This document shows, piece after piece, positions 41,100-49,674 of a stretch of DNA of 64,000 bases (its first letter is position 1; every line of letters starts with the position of its first letter). The notes below the pieces were generated by a model that saw only the letters and a program-made list of their open reading frames with translations, made no database searches and was not told where the DNA came from. The DNA is from Nitrosotalea devaniterrae (GTDB lineage: Archaea > Thermoproteota > Nitrososphaeria > Nitrososphaerales > Nitrosopumilaceae), in contig LN890280.1 in assembly GCA_900065925.1 (NCBI GenBank), positions 62,001 to 126,000 on the forward strand, given 5' to 3'. The translations under genes were made by a program, and so were the position numbers.

Positions 41100-42160
41100 T
41101 TTGATCTCCTTGCTATTGCAATTGTAAGGTTTGGAGGAAATTTGTGTTTTTGTACAATCAGCTCTCCTCCAGAAGCCTTGATTGCAGCAGCCTCTGACAC
41201 ACTTGGTGTGCCCTCAAATGTCTGTACAACATCTGAAGGGTTGGGTGTGGTTATGACAGAAAGGTCTATTTTGTCAAAATATTCTAGCGGCACCTTCATC
41301 TCCACTGATAATTCCTGAAGTCCCTTCACATCAGCTTCTTTTTTAATTGATGCAAATTTTGCAACTGATCTTGGACTAATCTTGAATTTTGAAAGGCAGA
41401 AATTCATTCCTTCTTTGATTGTATCCTTTGTGGTATCCCAGTGCAAGCCCACTCCCACAACTAGTGTCTTTGGTCTGTAAATGACAACACGGCCCTGGAT
41501 CTCGTTATTTTCTATTATTTTATCAGAAATGATGAGAAATCCCTTACAGTCAGATGTTATCATCTCATCAAATGATTTGTAAATGTGGACATTTTTTGGG
41601 AGCTCTTTTTTAGGCATCCACCAATCTTTCTCTCCAGCGTCTTGGAAAACACCAATTTTTTCTTCGTTTACCATAAACGCGCTAACTTTTGTTACACTGG
41701 AGATTTCATCAATGCTCCAGTCAAATTCTCTTCCAAGAAGGTCAACTGCAATTGTCTTGTTTACATCTGCTGCTGTAGTGATAACTGCAGTTGCACCAAG
41801 GGTTGAAGCTATTTTTTCTGCAAGCTCGTTTGCACCTCCCAGATGACCTGAGAGGGTGCTTATGACAAATTTTGCAGTGTCATCTATGACTACTATTGCA
41901 GGGTCTGTCTTTTTGTCCTTCATGTGCGGTGCAATCAATCGTATAACTGCACCAAGGGAAAAAATGCATACTAGTGCCTCATTGTTTTCAAATAATTCTT
42001 TTACTTTTAGAGTGGTTGACTCGTCAAACCATACAATATCTTTTCCCTCTTGGTGGAGCTTTAATGGGGAAAATATCTTCCATGCTGGAAAGTGTTGTTT
42101 GAGTAAATGTGCTGTATCAATACCGTTTTTTGTTATTGCAAGTATGGCTACGTTATCCAC
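41096..42160 (-). CDS. cbiG: Cobalt-precorrin-5A hydrolase
   Basis: 354 residues. N-terminal and central CbiG domains include IFSLGAVIRLIAPHMKDKKTDPAIVVID and FVISTLSGHLGGANELAEKIA, the family hallmark. The C-terminal region VVGVGLHWDTTKDTIKEG and SPRSVAKFASIKKE matches the CbiG/CobE domain. The enzyme opens the lactone of cobalt-precorrin-5A and expels the C20 fragment as acetaldehyde. Second gene of the operon: 12 bases after cbiD, and overlapping cbiX by four bases. Confidence 0.95.
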   Translation of the reverse strand: MDNVAILAITKNGIDTAHLLKQHFPAWKIFSPLKLHQEGKDIVWFDESTTLKVKELFENNEALVCIFSLGAVIRLIAPHMKDKKTDPAIVVIDDTAKFVISTLSGHLGGANELAEKIASTLGATAVITTAADVNKTIAVDLLGREFDWSIDEISSVTKVSAFMVNEEKIGVFQDAGEKDWWMPKKELPKNVHIYKSFDEMITSDCKGFLIISDKIIENNEIQGRVVIYRPKTLVVGVGLHWDTTKDTIKEGMNFCLSKFKISPRSVAKFASIKKEADVKGLQELSVEMKVPLEYFDKIDLSVITTPNPSDVVQTFEGTPSVSEAAAIKASGGELIVQKHKFPPNLTIAIARRSN

Positions 42161-42172
42161 AAAATTATCTTT

Positions 42173-43288
42173 CTAGGTCTCAAGATATTTGTTACTCTTT
42201 GGAAAGATTCCGATTACCTTACCGTCAAAGTCAAACATGATAACCTCAATCTCAAACTTGTTGTCAGAATATTTTCCAAGTTGCTTGTGGGCCTCTGAGC
42301 AGACCATATCAAAATAGCCAGAAATGTTTTTTTCATTTATTATTTCAAATACGTGTCTTGCAGTGTTTGCCTTTCTTATGGTATCCTGTACTTGTTGCGA
42401 GGCGCCGCACTTTTTTGCCAATTCTGACAAAAACTCCATGTCAACCTTTGAGCCCTTTACGTGGGTCTGCTTTACGCCCATTGACATCTTTGCAAGCTTT
42501 CCTATGAATCCTGCAACGTATGCCTTCTTGATTCCCTTTTTTGCACAGACCTGAACTGTATACCCTGAAAAGTCTCCCATCTGGACAAAACAGTGATCCG
42601 GCAGGTCAATTATCTTCCTGGTAAAGTCTTCGCTTCTTCCTCCTGTTGTCAAGACAACAGTATCGTCACCCATTGCCCTTGTAACCTCGATGCTTTGCCT
42701 AATTGATGCTGCAAAAGATGCTGTAGAATATGGTACTACTATACCACTTGTTCCTAGAATTGAAATGCCTCCAATGATTCCAAGCCTTGGATTGTCTGTT
42801 TTGATAGCAAGTTCTCTTCCCTTTGGGACAGATATTATCACCTTGATTCCATTTTTTGCAAGAAGATCTTTTGCTATCTCCAAAATGTTTTCTCTGATCA
42901 TTTTTTTCGGTGTTGGGTTTATTGCAGCAGATCCTATCTCTAGCCCCAGTCCGGGTTTAGTAACTCTGCCAACTCCCTCTGCACCGTCAATTTCGATCTC
43001 TCCTGGTTTTTCAGTTAGTGTAACTTGTGTTACTATCTCTGCACCATGAGTTACATCTGGATCATCTCCGCCATCTTTTATCACTGTGCACGTAGCATTG
43101 ATTTTATCAAACTTACAATCTTCAATTTTTATCTGAATCTGTGATTTTTTTGGTAGTGTAACATCAACAAAATCTGTTTTATTTTGATTTATCATTGAAA
43201 GCAGTGCAGCCTTTGCGCCAGCTGTTGCACAGGTTCCTGTGGTAAAACCCATCCTCATCTTTTCATTTGGCTTGTCTTCTTCTGACAT
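42173..43288 (-). CDS. cbiD: Cobalt-precorrin-5B C1-methyltransferase
   Basis: 371 residues from ATG 43288. The frame continues upstream for another 102 codons, but that extension lies inside the J-domain gene in a different frame and lacks family similarity, so it is excluded. Markers: MRMGFTTGTCATAGAKAAL, VIKDGGDDPDVTHGAEI, GVGRVTKPGL, and GGRSEDFTRK. CbiD methylates C1 in the anaerobic pathway. First cobalamin gene in this operon, 37 bases downstream of the J-domain gene, which may share its transcript. Confidence 0.96.
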   Translation of the reverse strand: MSEEDKPNEKMRMGFTTGTCATAGAKAALLSMINQNKTDFVDVTLPKKSQIQIKIEDCKFDKINATCTVIKDGGDDPDVTHGAEIVTQVTLTEKPGEIEIDGAEGVGRVTKPGLGLEIGSAAINPTPKKMIRENILEIAKDLLAKNGIKVIISVPKGRELAIKTDNPRLGIIGGISILGTSGIVVPYSTASFAASIRQSIEVTRAMGDDTVVLTTGGRSEDFTRKIIDLPDHCFVQMGDFSGYTVQVCAKKGIKKAYVAGFIGKLAKMSMGVKQTHVKGSKVDMEFLSELAKKCGASQQVQDTIRKANTARHVFEIINEKNISGYFDMVCSEAHKQLGKYSDNKFEIEVIMFDFDGKVIGIFPKSNKYLET

Positions 43289-43325
43289 GAAATGACTTAA
43301 CTTCTTGCGTATTAATCCCTTAAGA

Positions 43326-43766
43326 TTATTTGAGTATGGTTGATAGAATAATCCAGAGAGCCATGGCTCCAAGCCCGCCATAAAGTATGATGTGAGTGAG
43401 CATCGGGGAACCTTCCTTTTCCTGATTGTGCTCGTAATTTTGTTCTGCCTTGGCTCCAAAATCACGTCTAAACTCTGCAAAGTTTGGACCAAAATGAAAC
43501 TCTTCATTTGGAGTCTTGTCATATTTTTTCCAAAAGTCAGAATATTTTGTGGCCACTTCACTTTCTGAAATCTTGTCCCTTTTCTTTTCCTCACTTCTTA
43601 ACTGCTGATATGCCTCTGATACCTTCTTGAATCGTGATCCGTCACTATCGTCCTTGTTCCTATCTGGATGATATTTCAAGGAAAGCTGTCTGTATGCATT
43701 TTTTATCTCCTTTTGGGATGCTCCTGCTTGGACGCCTAAGATCTGGTGACAGTCTGCTGTGTTCAA
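43326..43766 (-). CDS. J-domain protein with C-terminal membrane anchor
   Basis: 146 residues. Residues 4-65 form a J domain with the diagnostic HPD in LKYHPDRNKDDSDG (about 33-35) and a TTG or nearby start. No Gly/Phe region, zinc domain or client-binding domain of DnaJ follows. Instead there is a charged linker and a terminal hydrophobic helix (THIILYGGLGAMALWIILST), so it is probably tail-anchored with the J domain in the cytoplasm, where it could recruit an Hsp70 to the membrane. It precedes cbiD on the same strand. Confidence 0.85.
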   Translation of the reverse strand: MNTADCHQILGVQAGASQKEIKNAYRQLSLKYHPDRNKDDSDGSRFKKVSEAYQQLRSEEKKRDKISESEVATKYSDFWKKYDKTPNEEFHFGPNFAEFRRDFGAKAEQNYEHNQEKEGSPMLTHIILYGGLGAMALWIILSTILK

Positions 43767-43826
43767 GTATGTCCTGATATGGTATAAAGACCAAAATTAA
43801 TTTGTCGGCATAACCTGTGTTTTTGT

Positions 43827-44681
43827 ATGCATCGATCAGTTGTAATTACTGGAGCAAATGGCTTTGTAGGAAGAAACGTAGGCATGTTTCTCTCAAAGAA
43901 TGGATTTCAAACTACCTCTCTTGTACGCAAGGGCAAGGCTGTAAACTTTGGAAAGAAAATAACATCTGAAACACTTTCTGAAAATAGTCTTGTACCAAAG
44001 ATACGAAATGCTGATGCGCTGCTACATTTTATTGGTCAGGGAAAGCAAACTGTAGACTCTGACTATGAAAAAGTAAATGTAGGTATTGCCAGAAATACAG
44101 TATCTCTCTGTAAAAAGGCAAAAATAAAAAAAATAATATACATCAGCGGTCTGGGAGTTGACAAATTTGCAACACTTGGTTATTTCATTTCAAAATACAA
44201 GGCAGAGCAGGAAATAATCCACTCTGGACTTGACTATACCATTCTCAGGGCATCATACATGATTGGAAATGATGATCCTCTCTCAGAAAACTTGCAACGA
44301 CAGGTAAAAAAAGGTGAAATAGTAATTCCTGGTTCTGGAAACTATCGATTCCAACCTATCTTCATTGATGATGTATCCCGCATAATAATAAAATCTGTAA
44401 CGGAAAAAAAATTCTCAAAGAAGATAATTGATCTTGTGGGCCCACAAATAGTAAGCTACAATGCTTTTGTAAAAGAATTTTCACGTGGAAAAGTCAGGAT
44501 GAAAAAAATAGATTTTGAGCGTGCATATCGTGATGCATTGCATGACAAGGGGTCATTTGGTGTTGATGATCTAAGCATAATGGTGGGTGATTACGTAGGA
44601 AATCACAAAAAACTTGCAGATCTTACGCGGATGAAATTTACAAGATATGAGACAGTCTTAAAGTCCAGAGGCTTGTCTTAG
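43827..44681 (+). CDS. Atypical SDR NAD(P)-binding protein, NDUFA9-like
   Basis: 284 residues. N-terminal [18 protein letters not shown] is the Rossmann motif. [11 protein letters not shown] and [14 protein letters not shown], then a [13 protein letters not shown] segment with a YxxxK-like catalytic pair and [13 protein letters not shown], match the NAD(P)-binding atypical SDRs related to the complex I subunit NDUFA9. Archaeal members are often annotated as nucleoside-diphosphate-sugar epimerases, but the real substrate is unknown. Its 3' end overlaps metK by 24 bases in tail-to-tail orientation. Confidence 0.85.
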   Translation: MHRSVVITGANGFVGRNVGMFLSKNGFQTTSLVRKGKAVNFGKKITSETLSENSLVPKIRNADALLHFIGQGKQTVDSDYEKVNVGIARNTVSLCKKAKIKKIIYISGLGVDKFATLGYFISKYKAEQEIIHSGLDYTILRASYMIGNDDPLSENLQRQVKKGEIVIPGSGNYRFQPIFIDDVSRIIIKSVTEKKFSKKIIDLVGPQIVSYNAFVKEFSRGKVRMKKIDFERAYRDALHDKGSFGVDDLSIMVGDYVGNHKKLADLTRMKFTRYETVLKSRGLS

Positions 44682-45821
44682 AATATCTGCCTTGTCTGTT
44701 TTTTCCCAACTAAACTCTGGCTCTGCTCTTCCAAAATGTCCATATGCTGCAGTCTTTCTATATATTGGACTTTTTAGTTTCAGCTGAGAAATTATAGCAG
44801 AAGGACGCATATCAAAGTGCTTTCTTACTATATTTTCAATCTGATCTTCAGGAATTTTGTTTGTATCAAAGGTATTTACCGCAAGTGATACTGGCTCTGC
44901 TACTCCAATTGCATATGCAACTTGGACCTCACACTTGTCTGCAAGTCCTGCTGCAACTACATTTTTAGCGATATATCTACACATGTAGCATGCAGACCTG
45001 TCTACCTTTGATGGATCTTTTCCAGAAAATGCACCGCCTCCATGTCTTCCCATGCCACCATATGTGTCCACAATTATCTTTCTTCCAGTGAGTCCTGCAT
45101 CTCCTGGTGGACCGCCTATTACAAATCTACCAGTTGGGTTTATGTGAATTTTTATCTTGTCATTCCATAACGGTCCACAGACTGGCCTGATCACCTTGTC
45201 AATTACCTCTTTTCTAATCGCTTCGTTTGTAATATCTGGAGAATGTTGAGTTGAAATCACAATTGCGTCTATGCGCTTTGGCTTGCCGTCCTCGTACTCT
45301 ACTGTAACTTGAGACTTGCCATCGGGTCTTGCCCATGGTAATTCTTTTTTCTTTCTTGCTTCTGCAAGACGCTTTGTAAGCTTATGTGCAAGCAAAATTG
45401 GCATGGGCATAAGATCTTCTGTCTCATTGGTTGCATATCCAAACATGAGGCCTTGATCGCCAGCTCCTTGATCCTTGTTATCATTAGCAGTGACTCCCAT
45501 TGAAATGTCAGGACTTTGTGCGTGGAGGGATACTAGAACACTGCAAGACTCTGAATCAAAACCATATTGCGGATTATCATATCCGATTTCTTTGATTGTT
45601 TTTCTAACTACATCCTGTATGTCAAATCTTGCTTTTGATGTAACCTCGCCTGCCACAACAACAACACCTGTAGTTGTCAGTGTCTCAACTGCAACCCTTG
45701 AATCTGGGTCTTGCTTTAGAAATTCATCCAAGATTGCATCCGATATCTGGTCACAGATCTTGTCTGGATGACCCTCTGTAACCGATTCTGAAGTAAAAAG
45801 ATAGCTTCTAGGAGAGGCCAT
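44658..45821 (-). CDS. metK: S-adenosylmethionine synthetase, bacterial-type MetK
   Basis: 387 residues, ATG start. [25 protein letters not shown] at the N-terminus, [12 protein letters not shown] and [27 protein letters not shown] are hallmarks of the bacterial/eukaryotic MAT family, not the distinct archaeal MAT family found in most Euryarchaeota and Crenarchaeota. It makes SAM from methionine and ATP. SAM is the methyl donor for the cobalamin methyltransferases CbiT, CbiL, CbiF and CbiD in this window. Eleven bases after the LSm gene, so the two form an operon. Confidence 0.97.
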   Translation of the reverse strand: MASPRSYLFTSESVTEGHPDKICDQISDAILDEFLKQDPDSRVAVETLTTTGVVVVAGEVTSKARFDIQDVVRKTIKEIGYDNPQYGFDSESCSVLVSLHAQSPDISMGVTANDNKDQGAGDQGLMFGYATNETEDLMPMPILLAHKLTKRLAEARKKKELPWARPDGKSQVTVEYEDGKPKRIDAIVISTQHSPDITNEAIRKEVIDKVIRPVCGPLWNDKIKIHINPTGRFVIGGPPGDAGLTGRKIIVDTYGGMGRHGGGAFSGKDPSKVDRSACYMCRYIAKNVVAAGLADKCEVQVAYAIGVAEPVSLAVNTFDTNKIPEDQIENIVRKHFDMRPSAIISQLKLKSPIYRKTAAYGHFGRAEPEFSWEKTDKADILRQASGL

Positions 45822-45832
45822 GATGTAGTTTC

Positions 45833-46078
45833 CTATAACTCATTTTCTAATTTTATGAAAAGTACGTTATTTCCTCTGACGATAACTCTACCGTAATTTG
45901 CAATTATCTTTCCATTGCTAATTTCTTCCGCATCTGTCATGATTAGATTCATGTATGAATCTACATTGTTCATCTTACCTTTGTATTCGATTTCACTTTT
46001 TAGTCGAACTGTAACTTTTTTGTTGATGCCTTTTTGCAATGTTGTTAAAGGTCTTTTTGGAGTTGCTGCTTGTGACAA
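45833..46078 (-). CDS. lsm: Sm-like archaeal protein (LSm)
   Basis: 81 residues, TTG start. Sm1 motif: [28 protein letters not shown]; Sm2 motif: [19 protein letters not shown]. These form the five-stranded Sm fold that assembles into RNA-binding heptamers. Archaeal Sm proteins bind U-rich RNA and are implicated in tRNA and small-RNA processing. Usually near ribosomal L37e in archaea; here it is upstream of metK in one operon. Confidence 0.95.
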   Translation of the reverse strand: MSQAATPKRPLTTLQKGINKKVTVRLKSEIEYKGKMNNVDSYMNLIMTDAEEISNGKIIANYGRVIVRGNNVLFIKLENEL

Positions 46079-46173
46079 TCACAAATCACTTGTCACCACT
46101 GCTTGAAATAGGGAATAAAAGCCTTCCCGATCATCACTTATACTATATCATTTGTGATAATTTCTAGATTAAG

Positions 46174-46821
46174 TTGATTTCCACTGGTCTTTTGGGACTT
46201 GATGATCTGTTGGGCGGTGGCATTACGCCTGGTACGATAATCGATATTTTTGGACCCGGGGGAAGCGGAAAGACCCAACTTGCAATGCAAATTTCTCTAA
46301 ATTCGTTGCAAGATGGAATGGTGCTATACCAAGATACAACTAGATTCCAATCAGAAAGGATGCTACAGCTGATCAAGCTACGCAGTTTACAATCATCACT
46401 TCTTGACAACATGATTATAGCTAGAACGACAAATACTGCAGAACAACTAGAGTATGTCAACAAGATAACTGCGATAAAACCAAAACTTGTTGTAATAGAA
46501 AACATTACAGACCTGTTTTCGTTTGAATATTCACGTGAGACAAGCCTGCTTGAAAAACATGTCAGGTTCATGGAATACATGCATGCATTGAGTATGGTAT
46601 CTGTTGGAAACAAAATTCCTGTTGTAGTGACAAATATGGTGCGAAATTCTGATGGTCAGGAAGTTGAAAACCTTGCCAAGTCAATTAGTATGTTTACTCA
46701 CAAGAAGATAAAGCTAGAAAAGGATGGGAAACTGTACAAGGCCCGAGTACTGCCTTCGTTTGGAAAAAACAAGGAGATATCATACAAAATAACTGAAGCA
46801 GGACTGGTGGAATCACCTTAA
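46174..46821 (+). CDS. radB: RadB-like RecA-superfamily ATPase
   Basis: 215 residues, TTG start. ISTGLLGLDDLLGGGITPGTI followed by the Walker A IFGPGGSGKTQLAMQI (about residues 26-41), and a hydrophobic strand ending LVVIENITDLF as Walker B. Size equals RadB and other minimal RecA-core proteins, with no N-terminal helix-hairpin-helix domain as in RadA. RadB is a RadA accessory protein in recombination; KaiC-like roles are an alternative. A TATA-like TATACTATAT element is about 30 bases upstream. Confidence 0.82.
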   Translation: MISTGLLGLDDLLGGGITPGTIIDIFGPGGSGKTQLAMQISLNSLQDGMVLYQDTTRFQSERMLQLIKLRSLQSSLLDNMIIARTTNTAEQLEYVNKITAIKPKLVVIENITDLFSFEYSRETSLLEKHVRFMEYMHALSMVSVGNKIPVVVTNMVRNSDGQEVENLAKSISMFTHKKIKLEKDGKLYKARVLPSFGKNKEISYKITEAGLVESP

Positions 46822-46853
46822 CCTATTTATCACTCTGGTGATATCCAAATGAT

Positions 46854-46979
46854 ATGGCGGGAATTTTTACATATATACCAATTATCGCCGCTGCATTATT
46901 TGGTATTGGTTTAGTTGGTGTAATGATATACGAACGATCTAGAACAAGACAAAGCACAGAACCAGAATCGACTGCTTGA
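46854..46979 (+). CDS. Small single-pass membrane protein (41 aa)
   Basis: ATG start. MAGIFTYIPIIAAALFGIG and LVGVMIYERSR form one hydrophobic helix, followed by a short basic-polar tail ending TEPESTA. Good start, one clear helix with positive residues after it, and placement between radB-like and the helicase support a real gene. Its stop overlaps the region where the helicase coding frame must begin. No family known to me. Confidence 0.55.
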   Translation: MAGIFTYIPIIAAALFGIGLVGVMIYERSRTRQSTEPESTA

Positions 46980-49674
46980 GTTAGAAGAAAAGTTTCGTAA
47001 TCTTGGTTTTGCACATCTAACTGAGATACAACAAAAAGCTATTCCTATAATATTTCAAAAAATTGATTCTTTGGTAGTTGCACCAACAGGATCTGGAAAA
47101 ACAGAGACCGCTGTAATTCCAATATTTTCAAGGGTTGCGCATTCTAAAAAACAGGACAAGATCAAAGTACTGTACATCACTCCTCTTCGCGCCCTGAACC
47201 GTGATGTATTCAAAAGAATCATCAAGTATGCTGAGGGTGAAGGCCTCAGAATAGAGGTACGGCATGGGGATACGTCGCAGTCAATGAGGCGCAAGATAAA
47301 CTTGGCACCTCCTGACATCTTGATCACAACCCCTGAAACTTTGATAATACTTCTCTCACAGCCTGTCATGCTAAAGGCACTTGATGAAGTAGAATGGATG
47401 GTAATTGACGAAGTGCATGAATTGCTGGGCAACGAAAGAGGGGCCCAGCTCTCGCTCAGCCTTGAAAGACTCCAGGCAAACACAAAATATCCCATCACAA
47501 GAGTTGGGCTTTCTGCAACCGTGGGAAACACTGCAGAGGCTGCCAAGTTTATAGTTGGGACAAAAAGAAAATGCAAAATAATTGAGGATCATTCAATTCG
47601 AAAGTACGATGTAGAGGTCAAGTACATTGAGGGTACAATAACTGACGTAGTGGACCATGTCATTGAATATGTGACAAAAAACTATCCATCTTCTCCAGTT
47701 TTGTTATTTACAAATACAAGAGGAGAATCAGAGTATATTGCATCTGTACTAAAGGAACGCTCCAGCATTGCAATCGAACTTCACCATGGATCTTTGTCTC
47801 AGCAAGTTCGAGAAGAGACCGAAGATACACTGCGTGCTGGCACAGCAGGAATTGTTGTCTGCACTTCATCACTTGAGCTGGGTCTTGACATTGGTTCTGT
47901 TGAGCTTGTAATTCATTATGGTTCTCCAAGGCAAGTCTCAAAACTCATGCAAAGAATTGGACGAAGCAGACACACAAGGGGGTCGTCTGCAAAGGGATTG
48001 ATTGTAACGAACAATCCCGATGATGAGATTGAAGCACTGGCAATACTAGAACGTGTCAAGGAAAAATCAATCGAAGACCAGATAGTCCATGATGGAGCAC
48101 TAGATGTTCTTGCACATCACCTTGTAGGGATGACAATGCAGTTTGGTACTGTATCACTTGACATGGCACTAGGTATGATACAACAGGCCTATTCGTTTCG
48201 AAATGTTACAGCTGAAGAACTGATTGAGGTACTAGAAGTTTTGCACAATGGCGGTATAGTATTTTTTGATAAGGAAGAGATGACCTTTACAAAAAGGGGG
48301 CGCTCATTTAGGTATCACTTTGAGAATCTATCTACAATTCCTGACATTTTAAAATTCAAGGTCTTTGATACTGCATCCAAAAAAATAATCGGCAGCCTAG
48401 ACCAGAGGTTTGTAGGAGACAATGGCGAGCAGGGAAGTGTCTTTGTACTACGGGGTATGCAGTGGAGGATACTCAATGTCGATGACAGCTCACTTAAGGT
48501 AAATGTAGAACCAATCTCATCTGCTGGAATAAACGTGCCATACTGGGAGGGCGAGAACATACCAGTAGACTATACTACTGCAAGAAAAGTAGGTATGGTC
48601 AGAACAAAAACAATCGTGACACCTTTTACAAATAAGGTAATTGACAACCTAAAACTTGGGGTAATTCCAGATGAGAAAAACATTGTAGTGGAATCTCAAC
48701 GAGTCAGAAATACGATAGTGATGCATTCTTGTTTTGGTACAAGGATCAACTCTACTCTTGCCATGCTGTTGTCTGCAATGATATCTGCAAAGAGTGGACA
48801 TCTTGTTGATTCGCGGTCTGATGCATATAGGATAATGTTATCATCAAATGGGAGGATACTAGAACAGTCTGTACGTGATGTCATTGCAGATGAATATGAC
48901 TTGCAAGATATAGTCCAGGCATCGCTTGCAGGAACTCATAATGTAAACTGGAGAACATGGTGTGTTGCAAAAAAATTTGGAATCGTAGGGAGGGAGGCAG
49001 TCTATGACAGAAAATCTGCAAGATTTTTGTATGAAAGATATTCCAAGACCGCACTTGCAAAGGAGGCACTGCGTGAGTTGTTCCATGACAAGTATGACCT
49101 GCAAAATACATCACAGTTGTTAGAAAAAATAAAATCAAATGAAATCAAGATAACATGGGTTGAAGTTGACGGTTTCTCAAAACTTGCAGAGCCAATTTTA
49201 GATCATACTACAAAATACTATGCATCTCCTGCAAATATGGACAAGGGGATACTGGACTTGGTAAAATCAAGACTGATGAAGACCAGACACAGGCTTGTAT
49301 GTGTACGGTGTGGCAAGTGGGAAAAAGTAGTAGAGACCGGACAGGTAAATGAGATCCCATCATGTCCATACTGCAAGTCGCGGCAGATATCTGCCACGTT
49401 TTACTCTGACTATGACCTACCAAAAATAGTTCAAAAAAAGATTGCGGGAAAAAAAATAACTGTTGAAGAGAACCACAAGTTTGCTAGGGCCTGGAAAGTG
49501 TCATCACTTCTTGCAAACTTTGGCAAGATTGCACTTGTTGTGATATCAGGGTATGGTGTGGGTGCTGACACTGCTGCAAGAATATTGCGAAACATGATAG
49601 GCGAAGAAGAGATCTACAAGCAAATTTACGAAGCAGAAAGGCAGTATGTGACAACCAGGGGATTTTGGGACTAG
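46972..49674 (+). CDS. lhr: Lhr-type large ATP-dependent helicase
   Basis: About 900 residues. Motifs: Q-like AHLTEIQQKAIP, Walker A VVAPTGSGKTE, VIDEVHELLGNERG (motif II, DEVH), VGLSATVGN (motif III), SSLELGLDIGSVELVIHYG (motif V) and MQRIGRSRH (motif VI), then the Lhr-core winged-helix and extra domains. A zinc-binding pair CVRCGKW...CPYCKSRQ follows near residue 780. It unwinds DNA or RNA-DNA substrates in repair. Start problem: the family sequence begins at about 46978, but the open frame (from 46927) has no ATG, GTG or TTG before 47071, and starting there would cut off the Q motif. I place the start at CTG 46972 provisionally. It ends in a 4-base convergent overlap with the RPA gene. Confidence 0.9.
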   Translation: MLELEEKFRNLGFAHLTEIQQKAIPIIFQKIDSLVVAPTGSGKTETAVIPIFSRVAHSKKQDKIKVLYITPLRALNRDVFKRIIKYAEGEGLRIEVRHGDTSQSMRRKINLAPPDILITTPETLIILLSQPVMLKALDEVEWMVIDEVHELLGNERGAQLSLSLERLQANTKYPITRVGLSATVGNTAEAAKFIVGTKRKCKIIEDHSIRKYDVEVKYIEGTITDVVDHVIEYVTKNYPSSPVLLFTNTRGESEYIASVLKERSSIAIELHHGSLSQQVREETEDTLRAGTAGIVVCTSSLELGLDIGSVELVIHYGSPRQVSKLMQRIGRSRHTRGSSAKGLIVTNNPDDEIEALAILERVKEKSIEDQIVHDGALDVLAHHLVGMTMQFGTVSLDMALGMIQQAYSFRNVTAEELIEVLEVLHNGGIVFFDKEEMTFTKRGRSFRYHFENLSTIPDILKFKVFDTASKKIIGSLDQRFVGDNGEQGSVFVLRGMQWRILNVDDSSLKVNVEPISSAGINVPYWEGENIPVDYTTARKVGMVRTKTIVTPFTNKVIDNLKLGVIPDEKNIVVESQRVRNTIVMHSCFGTRINSTLAMLLSAMISAKSGHLVDSRSDAYRIMLSSNGRILEQSVRDVIADEYDLQDIVQASLAGTHNVNWRTWCVAKKFGIVGREAVYDRKSARFLYERYSKTALAKEALRELFHDKYDLQNTSQLLEKIKSNEIKITWVEVDGFSKLAEPILDHTTKYYASPANMDKGILDLVKSRLMKTRHRLVCVRCGKWEKVVETGQVNEIPSCPYCKSRQISATFYSDYDLPKIVQKKIAGKKITVEENHKFARAWKVSSLLANFGKIALVVISGYGVGADTAARILRNMIGEEEIYKQIYEAERQYVTTRGFWD

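Noticed and set aside
43289-43594. 102-codon N-terminal extension of CbiD
   Set aside because: The stretch lies inside the J-domain gene in another frame and shows no CbiD similarity; ATG 43288 gives the normal family length.
47055-47576. 173-codon open frame opposite the helicase
   Set aside because: It is fully antisense to conserved helicase motifs and has no recognisable domain.
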